Below are positions 34,466-42,502 of a DNA stretch of 64,000 nucleotides, one piece after another. A model generated the notes under the pieces. That model was not told the origin of the DNA and searched no databases. It worked only from the letters and a program-made list of their open reading frames with translations. Numbering within the stretch: the first letter of the stretch is position 1; each line of letters begins with the position of its first letter. Source of the stretch: Paludibaculum fermentans (lineage in GTDB: Bacteria > Acidobacteriota > Terriglobia > Bryobacterales > Bryobacteraceae); NCBI RefSeq assembly GCF_015277775.1, contig NZ_CP063849.1:2914001-2978000 (forward strand). The letters are read 5' to 3'. Both the position numbers and the translations under genes were made by a program.

Positions 34466-35787
34466 GAGCCCTTCAACGCTTTCAGTGCCCCGGTCCCGGC
34501 GCCCTCGCCCTTCTTCTTCTGCATGGATTCGGGGCTGGCCATCGCCACCACCTGGCCTTCCTTCAGGCCGGTGATGACCACTCGGCTCTCGCTGCGCTGC
34601 ACCAGCTTCACGTCTTTCGGCGAAAAGCTCTGGCCGGACTGCACGTAGACGAAGGTGCGGCCGTCGCTCTCGAACAGCGCCTGCGACGGCAGCCACAGGG
34701 CATCCTTGATCGTATCGGTGGTCACCGTAATACGGGCGCTCATGCCAGGCCGGAGCGCCGGCAGCGGATCGTCCAGGGCAAAGACGCACTCGAAGCGCCG
34801 CTCCCACGGAGACCCATTCGTCCCGCCGATGCTCTTGATGTGAGCCTTGAACCTCTTCTGCGACATGGCGACCACGACTACTTCCGCGGGCTGCCCTGGC
34901 GCCAGGTGGCCCCGATCGAGTTCGGCGATCTGGGCCCGGATCTCCCATGAGTTCAAATCGGGAATCTGCGCCACCGCCATGCCGGCGCGCGCCGTATCCC
35001 CTAGCTTGAACGCCGGCAGTTGCATGCCCCAGAACATGAAGTTGCCGTTCGTGTTCTGCTGCACGTTCACATAGCCGCCCGACTTCGCCGTCAGCTTCAT
35101 CGAGTCGATGTTCTTCTTCGCCGTCTGGGCCTTCACCTGCGCCTTGTTGCGGGCCGCTTCCTGGATCATGATCGCCGCCCGGGAGGAGGCTCCCCGGTTC
35201 GCGATGTCCTGCTCCAACTGCCGCAACCGGTCGCGCGCCGCTTCCACGGCCAGCGTATTCTGCCGCGCCAGGATGGACGCCAGCAGCGGGTTCTTCCGGG
35301 CTTCCAACTCCGCCACCTTCAGGTCGGACTTCGCCTGCAACAGCAGCGCCTGCGTCTCTTCTTCCTTGGCGGCGGTCTCGGCCTCGGCCTGCGCCACCTG
35401 CTGCTCGGCCTCCGCCAGGTCCGCCTCCGCTTCCGCCAGGGCGAACTCCTGCTCCGTGGTATCGAACTCGACGACGGTGTCGCCCTGCTTCACCAGTTCG
35501 CCGGGCTCTCGCAGGAAGGTGATGATCAGTTCGCGCGCCCCTGTCATGGGCGCCACCATCATCTCGGAATTGCTGCCCTGCAACTCGCCGCGGGCGCTGA
35601 CGGTGAACTGGACCTCTCCGCGCTTCACGCTCGTGCTGGGCAGATTCAAAGCAGCAGCCGCCGCGCCCGCCGGCTCCGGCTTCGACCACGCCGGCCAGTT
35701 GGACGCCGCGCCGCTGGTCACTGCGATCAGGACGCCGAGAGCCGGCACCGTCATGACAGCCCCGGTCAGCCATGCCGAACGCTTCAC
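34462..35787 (-). CDS. HlyD-type periplasmic adaptor protein (third in row)
   Basis: 441 residues from GTG 35787, which overlaps the upstream adaptor by four bases. An N-terminal membrane anchor (about 8-28) precedes the first half-lipoyl (LIITFLREPGELVKQGDTVVEFD), a long Glu/Ala/Gln coiled coil (about 110-215), and a beta-barrel part ending with RPGMSARITV, a signature of MacA/RND adaptors. The C-terminal tail is Lys/Gly-rich. It would link the MacB-like permease, overlapping just downstream, to an outer-membrane channel that is absent here. Confidence 0.9.
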   Translation of the reverse strand: MKRSAWLTGAVMTVPALGVLIAVTSGAASNWPAWSKPEPAGAAAAALNLPSTSVKRGEVQFTVSARGELQGSNSEMMVAPMTGARELIITFLREPGELVKQGDTVVEFDTTEQEFALAEAEADLAEAEQQVAQAEAETAAKEEETQALLLQAKSDLKVAELEARKNPLLASILARQNTLAVEAARDRLRQLEQDIANRGASSRAAIMIQEAARNKAQVKAQTAKKNIDSMKLTAKSGGYVNVQQNTNGNFMFWGMQLPAFKLGDTARAGMAVAQIPDLNSWEIRAQIAELDRGHLAPGQPAEVVVVAMSQKRFKAHIKSIGGTNGSPWERRFECVFALDDPLPALRPGMSARITVTTDTIKDALWLPSQALFESDGRTFVYVQSGQSFSPKDVKLVQRSESRVVITGLKEGQVVAMASPESMQKKKGEGAGTGALKALKGS

Positions 35788-37049
35788 TTTTTGGCCTCTT
35801 TCTTAGCCCCGGCAGCCGGGCTGGTCTCGTCCGCTTCCGGTTCCACCAGCGTCACTTCGGAACCCGCGGCCAAGCCCTTCAGCGCCACCTCATCCGGATT
35901 CCGCGCCAGCACTTCCACCTCATGCGGCCGGTAGCCGCCCGCCGAAGCGAGGTACACGATCGGCTTGCCGTCTTTCGTGAATACCGCCTTGGCCGGAACG
36001 CTGATGGCATCCTTGAGCCGATTGACGATCACGTCCATCGAGCCGTTCATCTCCGGCCGCAGCCGCGTGTCCGGTTTATCGATCTTCGCGTAGGCCCGGA
36101 AGCTGTAACTGGGCGGCCAGTCGAAGGAAACCTGGGCCATGGTGGACATCTCCGCCAGCTTGCCCGGCACCGTGAGTTCCGGCAGCGAGTCCAGCCGGAT
36201 CTTCACGTCGTTGCCCGCCTCGATGCGGCCGCGGTCGATCTCCTCCACCTTGCCTTCCATCTCGAGCGTCCCCAGATCCGGGATCACCGCGATGGTGGCG
36301 CCCGGCCACGCCTGGTCGCCCACCTTGAACGGTTTCGCATTCATCCAGCCCTGCGAGTAGTTCGGCTGGCACACGATGACTCCGCTGAGCGGGGAACGGA
36401 CTTCCATCTTCGCCAGGCGGCTCTTGGTGAGATCCACTTCGTACTGCGCCTGCTCCAGCACACGCGTCAGCGAGGAGGTCTTCGATTTCGCGGAGGCCTC
36501 GTGCAGGCCCACCGTGGCCTTCTGCGTATTCTCCTGCTGCTGCGCGGATTCGAGATTCACCTTGGCCGTCTCGGCGTCCAGGACGCTCAACAGCTCCTGC
36601 CGGCTCACCTCCAGCTTTGCCTTCTCCACCGCATACTTCGCAGCCGACAACGCCAACCGGTCCGCCTCAGCCGTGATGCGGGCTTCGGCTACGGCTTGGT
36701 CCAGCGTCGCCTGCGCCTGCCGCTGCGCGGCTTCCTTCTCCTGCAACTGCTGCTTCGCGCTGCTCTGGTCAAAGCGGATGACGACGTCGCCTTCCTTGAC
36801 CAGCGAGTTCTGCGGAGCCAGCCAGACAATGCGCAGGTCCGGCACGTTCTGGGGCGCCGTGATCGATACCGATCGGCGCGCCCGCAATTCCCCCCGGCAG
36901 CGCGTAATCACCAGGAACTCGCCCTGGCGGACCTGCGCCGTCGGCAGCGCCGTGGCCGCCCGTACTTCCCGCAGGCGGAGCACCGCTACGACAGCCGTGG
37001 CGCTGAACAGCAGCGCGCCGGCCCACTTCAGCAGGCGTTTCAGTTTCAT
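35784..37049 (-). CDS. HlyD-type periplasmic adaptor protein (second in row)
   Basis: 421 residues with one N-terminal membrane segment (about 9-26). Half-lipoyl motif (VWLAPQNSLVKEGDVVIRFDQ), a Gln/Ala-rich hairpin with repeated A-E-A heptads, a second half-lipoyl (RSPLSGVIVCQPN) and a C-terminal barrel with LRPEMNGSMDVIVNRL. The arrangement matches its neighbours, yet sequence identity by eye is low, so the three adaptors are not recent duplicates. It overlaps both neighbours by four bases. Confidence 0.9.
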   Translation of the reverse strand: MKLKRLLKWAGALLFSATAVVAVLRLREVRAATALPTAQVRQGEFLVITRCRGELRARRSVSITAPQNVPDLRIVWLAPQNSLVKEGDVVIRFDQSSAKQQLQEKEAAQRQAQATLDQAVAEARITAEADRLALSAAKYAVEKAKLEVSRQELLSVLDAETAKVNLESAQQQENTQKATVGLHEASAKSKTSSLTRVLEQAQYEVDLTKSRLAKMEVRSPLSGVIVCQPNYSQGWMNAKPFKVGDQAWPGATIAVIPDLGTLEMEGKVEEIDRGRIEAGNDVKIRLDSLPELTVPGKLAEMSTMAQVSFDWPPSYSFRAYAKIDKPDTRLRPEMNGSMDVIVNRLKDAISVPAKAVFTKDGKPIVYLASAGGYRPHEVEVLARNPDEVALKGLAAGSEVTLVEPEADETSPAAGAKKEAKK

Positions 37050-38092
37050 GGATTCGTTCCTGGTTTCCGGCCCGTGATGACAACCGCCGCCGACAGATCC
37101 GGCAGCAGGTGAGCGTCGCCCTTCTCAATGAGGAACCGCGCGGTAAAGCGCTTGATGGGGCTGCCCAGGTCCGCTGTCGCCACGGGGCTGGCCGTGAGGA
37201 AACGCGCGGGAAAGACTAGATCCGGATAGGCGTCCAGCCGGACGTACGCCCGGGCGCCCGGCCCGAGCACGGCACCATCCGGCTCGCCCACTGACGTGTG
37301 AACTTCCATTTCCGTGGGGTCGAAGAGCCGGACCAGCGGTTGGCCCGGATAGACTTGATCGCCCTCTTGTGCCGGCCCGCGGGAGTCGCCGCGCCAAATT
37401 GCCTCCAGGGCAACCATCCCGGCATGCGGCGCTTTAATCGCTAATTTGTTTACATTTGTTTCAGCGCGTTTCAGGGAAACCGCCTGGCGATCCCGCTTCA
37501 ATTCAAGAATGCGGACCGCCGCTACATCCGCCTTCGCTCTAAACTCATGCGACTTCTTCAGCGATCCGATCTTGAGCAGCGCCGCGGCGGCCTTTTCTTC
37601 ATTCTTGGCACGCTCAATGTCGCTTAGCGTCTCGTTCCTGCGAAGCTGAATCTGCGCTTTAGCCAGGTCGGCGGAAGCTTGCTGCTTTTCTGAAGCGCGT
37701 GTCTCGGCATTCGCGCGGTTCTCCGCCTGCTTCTGTGCGATCTGGTGATTCAAGTCGTCGAGCTTCGCCTGGGCCTCGCGGGCATTGTCCAACTGCTGTG
37801 TCTGGTCAAACTCCGCCAGTATGTCGCCGGCCTCCACTTTGCTCCCGCTGGCAATGATCTTCGTCACGGTGAGGCGGCTGGACTGGCCGGTCAAACCGGC
37901 AATCTGGGGCACCTGCACGGTGAATTCGCGCACCGCCTTTACTTTCCCGGTGGCGCGGATTTCGCCAGGCGCAATCGCAGTTTCCGGAGGAACTGGAGAT
38001 GAGGACGCCGCGGCAACGGTCGGGGCCACCGTTTGCCGGCTGCACGCGGCCAAAATTAGTGAGGCGGCTAGTGCCGTCAGAATTCGAAACAT
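37046..38092 (-). CDS. HlyD-type adaptor lipoprotein (first in row)
   Basis: 348 residues. The signal peptide ends in a lipobox-like LILAACS (Cys near residue 17), so lipid anchoring is likely, in contrast to the membrane-anchored second and third adaptors. Half-lipoyl QSSRLTVTKIIASGSKVEAGDILAEFD is split from its partner (IKAPHAGMVALEAIW) by a Lys/Glu/Arg-rich coiled coil (about 90-200). The C terminus has the barrel motif ARAYVRLDAYPDLVFPARFL. It is first in the operon; the 218 bases upstream lack obvious operators. Confidence 0.88.
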   Translation of the reverse strand: MFRILTALAASLILAACSRQTVAPTVAAASSSPVPPETAIAPGEIRATGKVKAVREFTVQVPQIAGLTGQSSRLTVTKIIASGSKVEAGDILAEFDQTQQLDNAREAQAKLDDLNHQIAQKQAENRANAETRASEKQQASADLAKAQIQLRRNETLSDIERAKNEEKAAAALLKIGSLKKSHEFRAKADVAAVRILELKRDRQAVSLKRAETNVNKLAIKAPHAGMVALEAIWRGDSRGPAQEGDQVYPGQPLVRLFDPTEMEVHTSVGEPDGAVLGPGARAYVRLDAYPDLVFPARFLTASPVATADLGSPIKRFTARFLIEKGDAHLLPDLSAAVVITGRKPGTNP

Positions 38093-38310
38093 CTGGACCT
38101 GTGCTCTCTCGTTAGACGCCGTGACGGATAAAAGTGTTGATCGGTTTCGCGAATTATTTGTATTTACTGCGCCGCGTCTCCACCGTTACTGATTTGGCCC
38201 ACCGGCGGCAGGAATATAAACCGCGGCTTGCGGCCGGCTGGACAAGGTGATACCCCTATCCAGACAGGACTCCAAACCGCAAACGGTCCAATGGAGCTCC
38301 GGTCCTGGGG

Positions 38311-39156
38311 ATGCCCACTATGCGCTTGCACCGTTTTGTCAGGATCTTTGCCGCCGCCACGGCCGCCCTCTGCGCCTCCGCCGCGGATTTGAAGCCACCC
38401 GCCGGCCGCTGGGCCGACAACTTCAACATCCCGCTCTGGGAGGACGGGAAAGTCCCGCTCGCCCTCGGCACCGGCCCGCTCGACAAGCCGCTGCTCACCG
38501 TCTTTCTCCCCCCGCCCGGCAAGGGCAACGGCGCGGCGGTCGTCGTCGCTCCGGGCGGCGCCAACATCATGCTGATGTACGGAGCCGAAGGGATGGAGAT
38601 CGCTGAGCGCTTCAATGAGTGGGGCTACGCGGCGTTCGTGCTGACTTACCGGCTGTCGCCCCGCTACAATGACGCCGCGCGCATCGCCGACGCGCATCGG
38701 GCCGTGCAGATCATCCGGGCGCGCGCCGCGGAATGGAAACTCGACCCGCACCGGATCGGCTTCGCCGGCTTCTCCGCCGGTTCCATGTTAGGCCGGATCA
38801 TGGCCGCCTCCGCCGGTCCCGGCATGCCCCAGGACCCGGACCCGAATGCCCGCCAGGGCACCAGGCCCGACTTCCTGGTGCTGGTCTACGGACCCGGCCG
38901 CGCGACTCCGGGCGAGCAACTGAAGGACTTCCCGCCCACCTATCTCACCGCCGCCGCAGCCGACCGCATGGCAGCCGACGCCTCCGCCCAACTCTTCATC
39001 GATCTCAACAAAGCCGGCGCCGTCGCCGAGTTGCACCTATACCAGAAAGGCCGTCACGGCTTTGGCGCCGCCTACCGAAGTCCTGAATTCTCCCTGTGGA
39101 TGGATACCCTGCGCCATTTCCTGAAACAGGGCGGCTTTGAACAGGAGGTTCATTGA
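38311..39156 (+). CDS. secreted alpha/beta hydrolase, acetyl-esterase-like
   Basis: 281 residues from ATG 38311; ATG 38320 is an equally plausible start. The signal peptide ends near residue 25 (CASAAD). The core has an oxyanion segment PGGAN, the nucleophile motif GFSAG with Ser155, and a catalytic His in GRHGFG near residue 248. This is the BD-FAE/dienelactone-hydrolase-like type often acting on acetylated xylan or similar esters. The GGTG- and WxxDP-type spacing fits secreted acetylesterases. Its last bases overlap the next gene's leader, with AGGAGG just before. Confidence 0.87.
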   Translation: MPTMRLHRFVRIFAAATAALCASAADLKPPAGRWADNFNIPLWEDGKVPLALGTGPLDKPLLTVFLPPPGKGNGAAVVVAPGGANIMLMYGAEGMEIAERFNEWGYAAFVLTYRLSPRYNDAARIADAHRAVQIIRARAAEWKLDPHRIGFAGFSAGSMLGRIMAASAGPGMPQDPDPNARQGTRPDFLVLVYGPGRATPGEQLKDFPPTYLTAAAADRMAADASAQLFIDLNKAGAVAELHLYQKGRHGFGAAYRSPEFSLWMDTLRHFLKQGGFEQEVH

Positions 39157-39158
39157 GC

Positions 39159-40058
39159 ATGCGGAGGATCCTCATCCTCAGTGGGCTGTTTGCAGCGGCT
39201 GGTGCGGCCTTGCTGTCCAGCTCGACGGCGAGTCCCGGCGTCGCGCCACCCGCCACGGTCAACGACGGTTACGGCGACTTCGTGCTGGTTCCTGCCGGCA
39301 ACTTTTCCATGGGTGACAACTTCGGTGACGGTGAGGCGCGCGAACGCCCGGTCCATACGGTCTTCCTGGAAGCCTATTACATCGGCAAGCTGGAGGTGAC
39401 CAACGCGCAATGGACCCGCTTCCGCGACGACCCCGGCTATGATGACCCCAAGTACTGGCCGGGCGGCGTGGTTGTGCCCAGGGATCAGGTGCCCTTCTGG
39501 ACGCAGGCGCAGAATCACGGCGGCGGTACTCCAGACAGCGGCGCCTACCCGGTCATTGGCGTCAACTGGGACTCAGCCACTGCATACTGTAATTGGCTCA
39601 CTGCGAAGACCGGTCACAAATACCGCCTGCCCACCGAGGCCGAATGGGAGAAGGCTGCCCGTGGAAACCGCCAGACCCGCTACCCATGGGGCAATGACAT
39701 CGGTCGCGACCGGGCCAACTATGTCGGCGCCCAGAAGTACGACACCGTCCAGATCGCGGGCTTCTACGACGGCAGCCAGCGCGGCGGGCTGAAAACACAG
39801 AGCAATGCTTCGCCATACGGAGCGCTGGATATGGCAGGCAATGTGATGGAGTGGTGCAGCGACTGGTACGGCCGCACCTATTACTCGGAATCACCGCGCA
39901 GGAACCCGCAGGGGCCGGCGAATGGCGCTTACCGCGTGGTCAGGGGCGGGTCGTTTTTCATCGAAGCGCCGGAGCTACACTCCTACGCCCGCTCGGCGGC
40001 ATGGCCGTCATTTCAGGCCCACCGCATGATCGGCTTTCGCGCAGTCCGCGAGCCGTAA
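39159..40058 (+). CDS. formylglycine-generating enzyme (SUMF1)-family protein
   Basis: 299 residues from ATG 39159, ten bases after AGGAGG; TTG 39153 is an alternative. The signal peptide is about residues 1-25. The SUMF1/C-type-lectin-like core is clear: DFVLVPAGNFSMGD, the WPGGVVVP-type loop, VNWDSATAYCNWL, YRLPTEAEWEKAARGN, GALDMAGNVMEWCSDWYG and RVVRGGSFF. In true enzymes two cysteines oxidise a target sulfatase cysteine; here I see only scattered ones (YCNW, EWCSDW), so it may be a non-catalytic binding paralogue as is common in bacteria. It is probably co-transcribed with the hydrolase upstream. Confidence 0.88.
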   Translation: MRRILILSGLFAAAGAALLSSSTASPGVAPPATVNDGYGDFVLVPAGNFSMGDNFGDGEARERPVHTVFLEAYYIGKLEVTNAQWTRFRDDPGYDDPKYWPGGVVVPRDQVPFWTQAQNHGGGTPDSGAYPVIGVNWDSATAYCNWLTAKTGHKYRLPTEAEWEKAARGNRQTRYPWGNDIGRDRANYVGAQKYDTVQIAGFYDGSQRGGLKTQSNASPYGALDMAGNVMEWCSDWYGRTYYSESPRRNPQGPANGAYRVVRGGSFFIEAPELHSYARSAAWPSFQAHRMIGFRAVREP

Positions 40059-40061
40059 CCG

Positions 40062-40628
40062 TCAGGCTTTCTTCGACAAGTGAAGGAGCGGAAGAATCGT
40101 CTCCGGCGTCGGCGTGTGGGTCTCCAGGTAATCCATGCCATCGACCGTGATCTGGATGTTGCTCTTGTCGTCGGAGATGATGAGGTTGCGCTGTTTCAGG
40201 TACCAGATGCAGAAGAACATCTCGTCTGTGGTGATGGCCGCCGTGCGTTCGATCTCACGGACCGAAACGCCAGGCACAGCCGGCCGGAGCCGCCTACGGT
40301 CATAGAGCAGGCAAAGAATGGCCATCCGCCGCGCGTTTTCTCCCAGGATCGCCCGGAAGAAATCGTCGCTATTGAACTCAGGGTTGTCCAGCACCTGCCC
40401 TTGCGGCAGGCTCGCTTCGAACTCCTTGCGCCGCACCGGATCCGACAGAACCTCGTAGGCCGAGGTGACGGCGTTGAACTTCTCCTGGTCCCTCGTCTCC
40501 CGATTCGAAGGGTGGTACTTTGCCGCCAGCTTGCTGTAGGACTGGAAGACTTCTTCAGCCGTTGACTTCCGCTGGACACCCAGCACCAAGTAGTGGTCCT
40601 GAAATCTTGTCGGCGTAGGCGTGCTCAT
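40062..40628 (-). CDS. J-domain protein with altered HPD motif plus winged-helix-like domain
   Basis: 188 residues from ATG 40628; a longer frame to 40814 is Pro/Arg-rich and rejected. The N-terminal J domain (about 10-75) is recognisable from HYLVLGVQRKSTAEEVFQSY and AYEVLSDPVRRKEFEAS, but the Hsp70-activating triad reads His-Pro-Ser in KYHPSNRET instead of His-Pro-Asp. The C-terminal part (about 105-175) looks like a winged helix (VREIERTAAITTDEMFFCIWYLKQRN). It may bind nucleic acid or act as an Hsp70-independent adaptor. It is next to the SoxR gene on the same strand with a 68-base gap. Confidence 0.78.
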   Translation of the reverse strand: MSTPTPTRFQDHYLVLGVQRKSTAEEVFQSYSKLAAKYHPSNRETRDQEKFNAVTSAYEVLSDPVRRKEFEASLPQGQVLDNPEFNSDDFFRAILGENARRMAILCLLYDRRRLRPAVPGVSVREIERTAAITTDEMFFCIWYLKQRNLIISDDKSNIQITVDGMDYLETHTPTPETILPLLHLSKKA

Positions 40629-40696
40629 TACTAGTCCTATCGGACACTTTGACCAGAGACTACATGGGGCCGGTGGGGCAAACGCCCCGCCAGGGG

Positions 40697-41137
40697 TTAC
40701 GAGGTCCTGGCCGGCTCCACCCAATAACGAGGGCCGGGGCCTCGCGTGCCCGCACGATCGCCGGGGTTGGCGAACCGGCAGTGGTCGAACGAAAGGCACC
40801 CGCAGCCGATGCACTGGGACATCCCGGCCCGGAGTTTCTGCAACTCAGCGATGCGGTCGTCGATCCGCGCCGTCCAGGTTCCGGAAAGTTGGGCCCAATC
40901 CGCACGCTCCGGCACACGATTGTTCGGCAGCTTCTCCAACTCCCGGCCCACTTCGCCCAACGTCAGGCCCACCTTCTGGGCAAACACGATGAACGCGACG
41001 CGGCGCAGCGTGGCCTGCAGATACCGGCGGTGACCGGATTTGTTTCGCTCCGATTGGATCAATCCGAGGTCTTCGTAGTAGCGCAGCGCTGAGGCAGCCA
41101 CACCGCTCCGCTTCGCCAGATCGCCGATCGTCAGCAT
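40697..41137 (-). CDS. soxR: SoxR, redox-sensing MerR-family regulator
   Basis: 146 residues from ATG 41137, with AAGAGGAAA upstream. A MerR winged helix at the N terminus (TIGDLAKRSGVAASALRYYEDLGLI), a dimerisation helix, then the [2Fe-2S] cluster motif CIGCGCLSFDHC: Cys109, 112, 114 and 120, spacing identical to E. coli SoxR. Oxidation of the cluster by redox-active compounds activates transcription. In non-enteric bacteria SoxR controls small redox enzymes directly instead of soxS; here the divergent FMN reductase with an intact SoxR box and 19-base promoter spacer fits that rule. Confidence 0.95.
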   Translation of the reverse strand: MLTIGDLAKRSGVAASALRYYEDLGLIQSERNKSGHRRYLQATLRRVAFIVFAQKVGLTLGEVGRELEKLPNNRVPERADWAQLSGTWTARIDDRIAELQKLRAGMSQCIGCGCLSFDHCRFANPGDRAGTRGPGPRYWVEPARTS

Positions 41138-41148
41138 CCATTTTCCTC

Positions 41149-41179
41149 TTGACTTAAAGTGTACTTGAACTTCTACGCT
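41149..41179 (+). promoter_or_regulatory. SoxR-controlled promoter with SoxR box
   Basis: TTGACT (-35, 41149-41154), a 19-base spacer, then TACGCT (-10, 41174-41179): the long spacer is the mark of MerR-type activation. In the spacer TTAAAGTGTACTTGAA (41154-41169) is a dyad with the AAGT-NN-ACTT core of SoxR boxes. Transcription would begin around 41186, two bases before the FMN reductase ATG, so that mRNA may be leaderless. Confidence 0.75.
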
Positions 41180-41187
41180 GGGCACAC

Positions 41188-41760
41188 ATGCCAGAGAATC
41201 CGCTTCACCTCGCCATCGTGGTGGGCAGCACCCGCCAGGGACGCTTCGCTCCGACCATCGCCCAGTGGTTTGCAGCCCAGGCCGCCAAACGCGAGGACCT
41301 CACGGTCGATGTGATTGACCTGGCCAAGGCCCGGCTGCCCGATGTCCTTTCGGATCAGCGCAGCGAGGCCGTCGCAGCGGTCTCCCCACGGCTCTCGAGG
41401 GCTGACGCCTTCGTTGTGATCACTCCGGAGTACAACCACAGCTTCCCTGCCCCGCTCAAGACGCTCATCGACTGGCACTCCCAGGAGTGGCATGCCAAAC
41501 CCATTGGCTTCGTTTCCTACGGCGGCGTCTCCGGAGGACTCAGGGCCGTGGAACAACTGCGCCAGATCTTCGCCGAAATGCACGCAATGACCGTGCGGGA
41601 TAGCGTCAGCTTCGCGGGGGTCTGGACGCATTTCGAACCGGACGGCCAGCTCAAAAACGCCGATCGATCCAATCGCTCCGCCACAAAGATGCTGAATCAG
41701 TTGGTCTGGTGGGGCAAGGCGCTGCGGGACGCAAAGTCGAAGCAGCCATACGCGGCATAG
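41188..41760 (+). CDS. NADPH-dependent FMN reductase
   Basis: 190 residues with the flavodoxin-like fold: phosphate-binding loop GSTRQGRFA near residue 13, the PEYNHSFPAPLKTLIDW segment with the family's P-E-Y-N motif near residue 88, and the GYGGVSGG-like FVSYGGVSGGLRAVEQLR motif. It reduces FMN and possibly quinones or azo compounds with NAD(P)H in the cytoplasm. No ribosome-binding site precedes the ATG, consistent with a leaderless transcript from the SoxR-type promoter. It is divergent from soxR, so redox-cycling stress is the probable inducer. Confidence 0.92.
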   Translation: MPENPLHLAIVVGSTRQGRFAPTIAQWFAAQAAKREDLTVDVIDLAKARLPDVLSDQRSEAVAAVSPRLSRADAFVVITPEYNHSFPAPLKTLIDWHSQEWHAKPIGFVSYGGVSGGLRAVEQLRQIFAEMHAMTVRDSVSFAGVWTHFEPDGQLKNADRSNRSATKMLNQLVWWGKALRDAKSKQPYAA

Positions 41761-41790
41761 ACTGCCGCGGGCCCCTCAGATTCCACTTGA

Positions 41791-41818
41791 TTAGTGTACT
41801 AGTTAAATAGTACACTAA
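41791..41818. promoter_or_regulatory. perfect palindromic operator, GntR/YtrA-like
   Basis: TTAGTGTACTA, six-base spacer GTTAAA, TAGTACACTAA: perfect 11+11 dyad. The GTACTA...TAGTAC half-sites and six-base spacer look like operators of YtrA-type GntR regulators. It ends eight bases before the ATG at 41827, covering the ribosome-binding-site zone. No GntR-type regulator gene is seen in the window. Confidence 0.7.
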
Positions 41819-41826
41819 GTCAGCTC

Positions 41827-42471
41827 ATGGAACTGGGGCGCATCACCCGCCGGGCTTTTTGCAGCCTGGCTCCCGCGGTTCTGGCCGCGGCGGCGGGGCC
41901 GGTCGTCGTACCGGTCTCCCTGGTGATGGACAGCAAGGCCAAACTGACCCCGGAGGTGGTGCGGCACTTCTGGTCGAGCTTGTGGCCGCAAGCCGTGCAG
42001 GAGTTCGCGGCCGGTGGCATCCGCCTGGAATGCAGGAATCGGACGGGCGAGGTGTTGCGCCCTCCGGGCCGCCCGCCCGTGGTATCGGGCCTGGATCCGG
42101 CCACCCTGAATGTCGTGCTGACCGGCACCATTCCCATGGAGTGGGACAGCGGCCGATCCTTGAGCGGCGTCACGCTGCGCTACCGCGGCCGGCACCTCTG
42201 CATGATCTCGCTCTATCGGGCGCACGGGCACCTGATCCCGCTGGTGTCCGTGAATACCTGTGTCCACGAGATTCTCCACGCGCTCATGCTGGACATCTTC
42301 GAGCAGAATCCGCAGGGCGTCGCAGGAGCCGGCCGCGAGTTCCGCATCGACTACCTCGCGACCCGCCTTTGGCTGTTCCACGATGGCGCGGATATCCGCC
42401 GTTCAGCAGAGACATACGTGCGAAAACTACGGTCGGATGCGGCCGCTTGGGCGACTGAACCTGGGTATTGA
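41827..42471 (+). CDS. small exported protein with HExxH motif, putative metalloprotease
   Basis: 214 residues. A twin-arginine-like start (GRITRRAFCSLAP) and a hydrophobic run to residue 31 suggest export. A single zinc-type motif HEILH lies at residues 147-151 in VNTCVHEILHALMLDIF; a third ligand might be the Glu or Asp in the following REFRIDYLATRLW stretch. The body has no other recognisable domain. The palindrome just upstream suggests tight regulation, and its stop codon overlaps the operator of the next gene. It could be a metallopeptidase of unknown family or only structurally metal-binding. Confidence 0.65.
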   Translation: MELGRITRRAFCSLAPAVLAAAAGPVVVPVSLVMDSKAKLTPEVVRHFWSSLWPQAVQEFAAGGIRLECRNRTGEVLRPPGRPPVVSGLDPATLNVVLTGTIPMEWDSGRSLSGVTLRYRGRHLCMISLYRAHGHLIPLVSVNTCVHEILHALMLDIFEQNPQGVAGAGREFRIDYLATRLWLFHDGADIRRSAETYVRKLRSDAAAWATEPGY

Positions 42472-42488
42472 CAAAGAAAATTGTCAAT
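42467..42488. promoter_or_regulatory. inverted-repeat operator upstream of ArsR-like gene
   Basis: ATTGACAA, six-base spacer AGAAAA, TTGTCAAT: perfect 8+8 dyad that overlaps the stop codon of the preceding gene and ends 14 bases before the regulator start at 42503. It is probably the autoregulatory site of that regulator. Confidence 0.6.
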
Positions 42489-42502
42489 GCTTCAATGTCC
42501 TC

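Noticed and set aside
34466-35773. Extension of the MacB-like permease upstream through the adaptor gene
   Set aside because: It reads the adaptor in the wrong phase as Gly/Arg-rich sequence. ATG 34465 with an ATGA overlap is the natural start.
42260-42502. Fusion of the metalloprotease-like region and the ArsR-like regulator in one frame
   Set aside because: The upstream 81 codons are in a different phase from the metalloprotease gene and have no protein pattern; ATG 42503 follows an operator.
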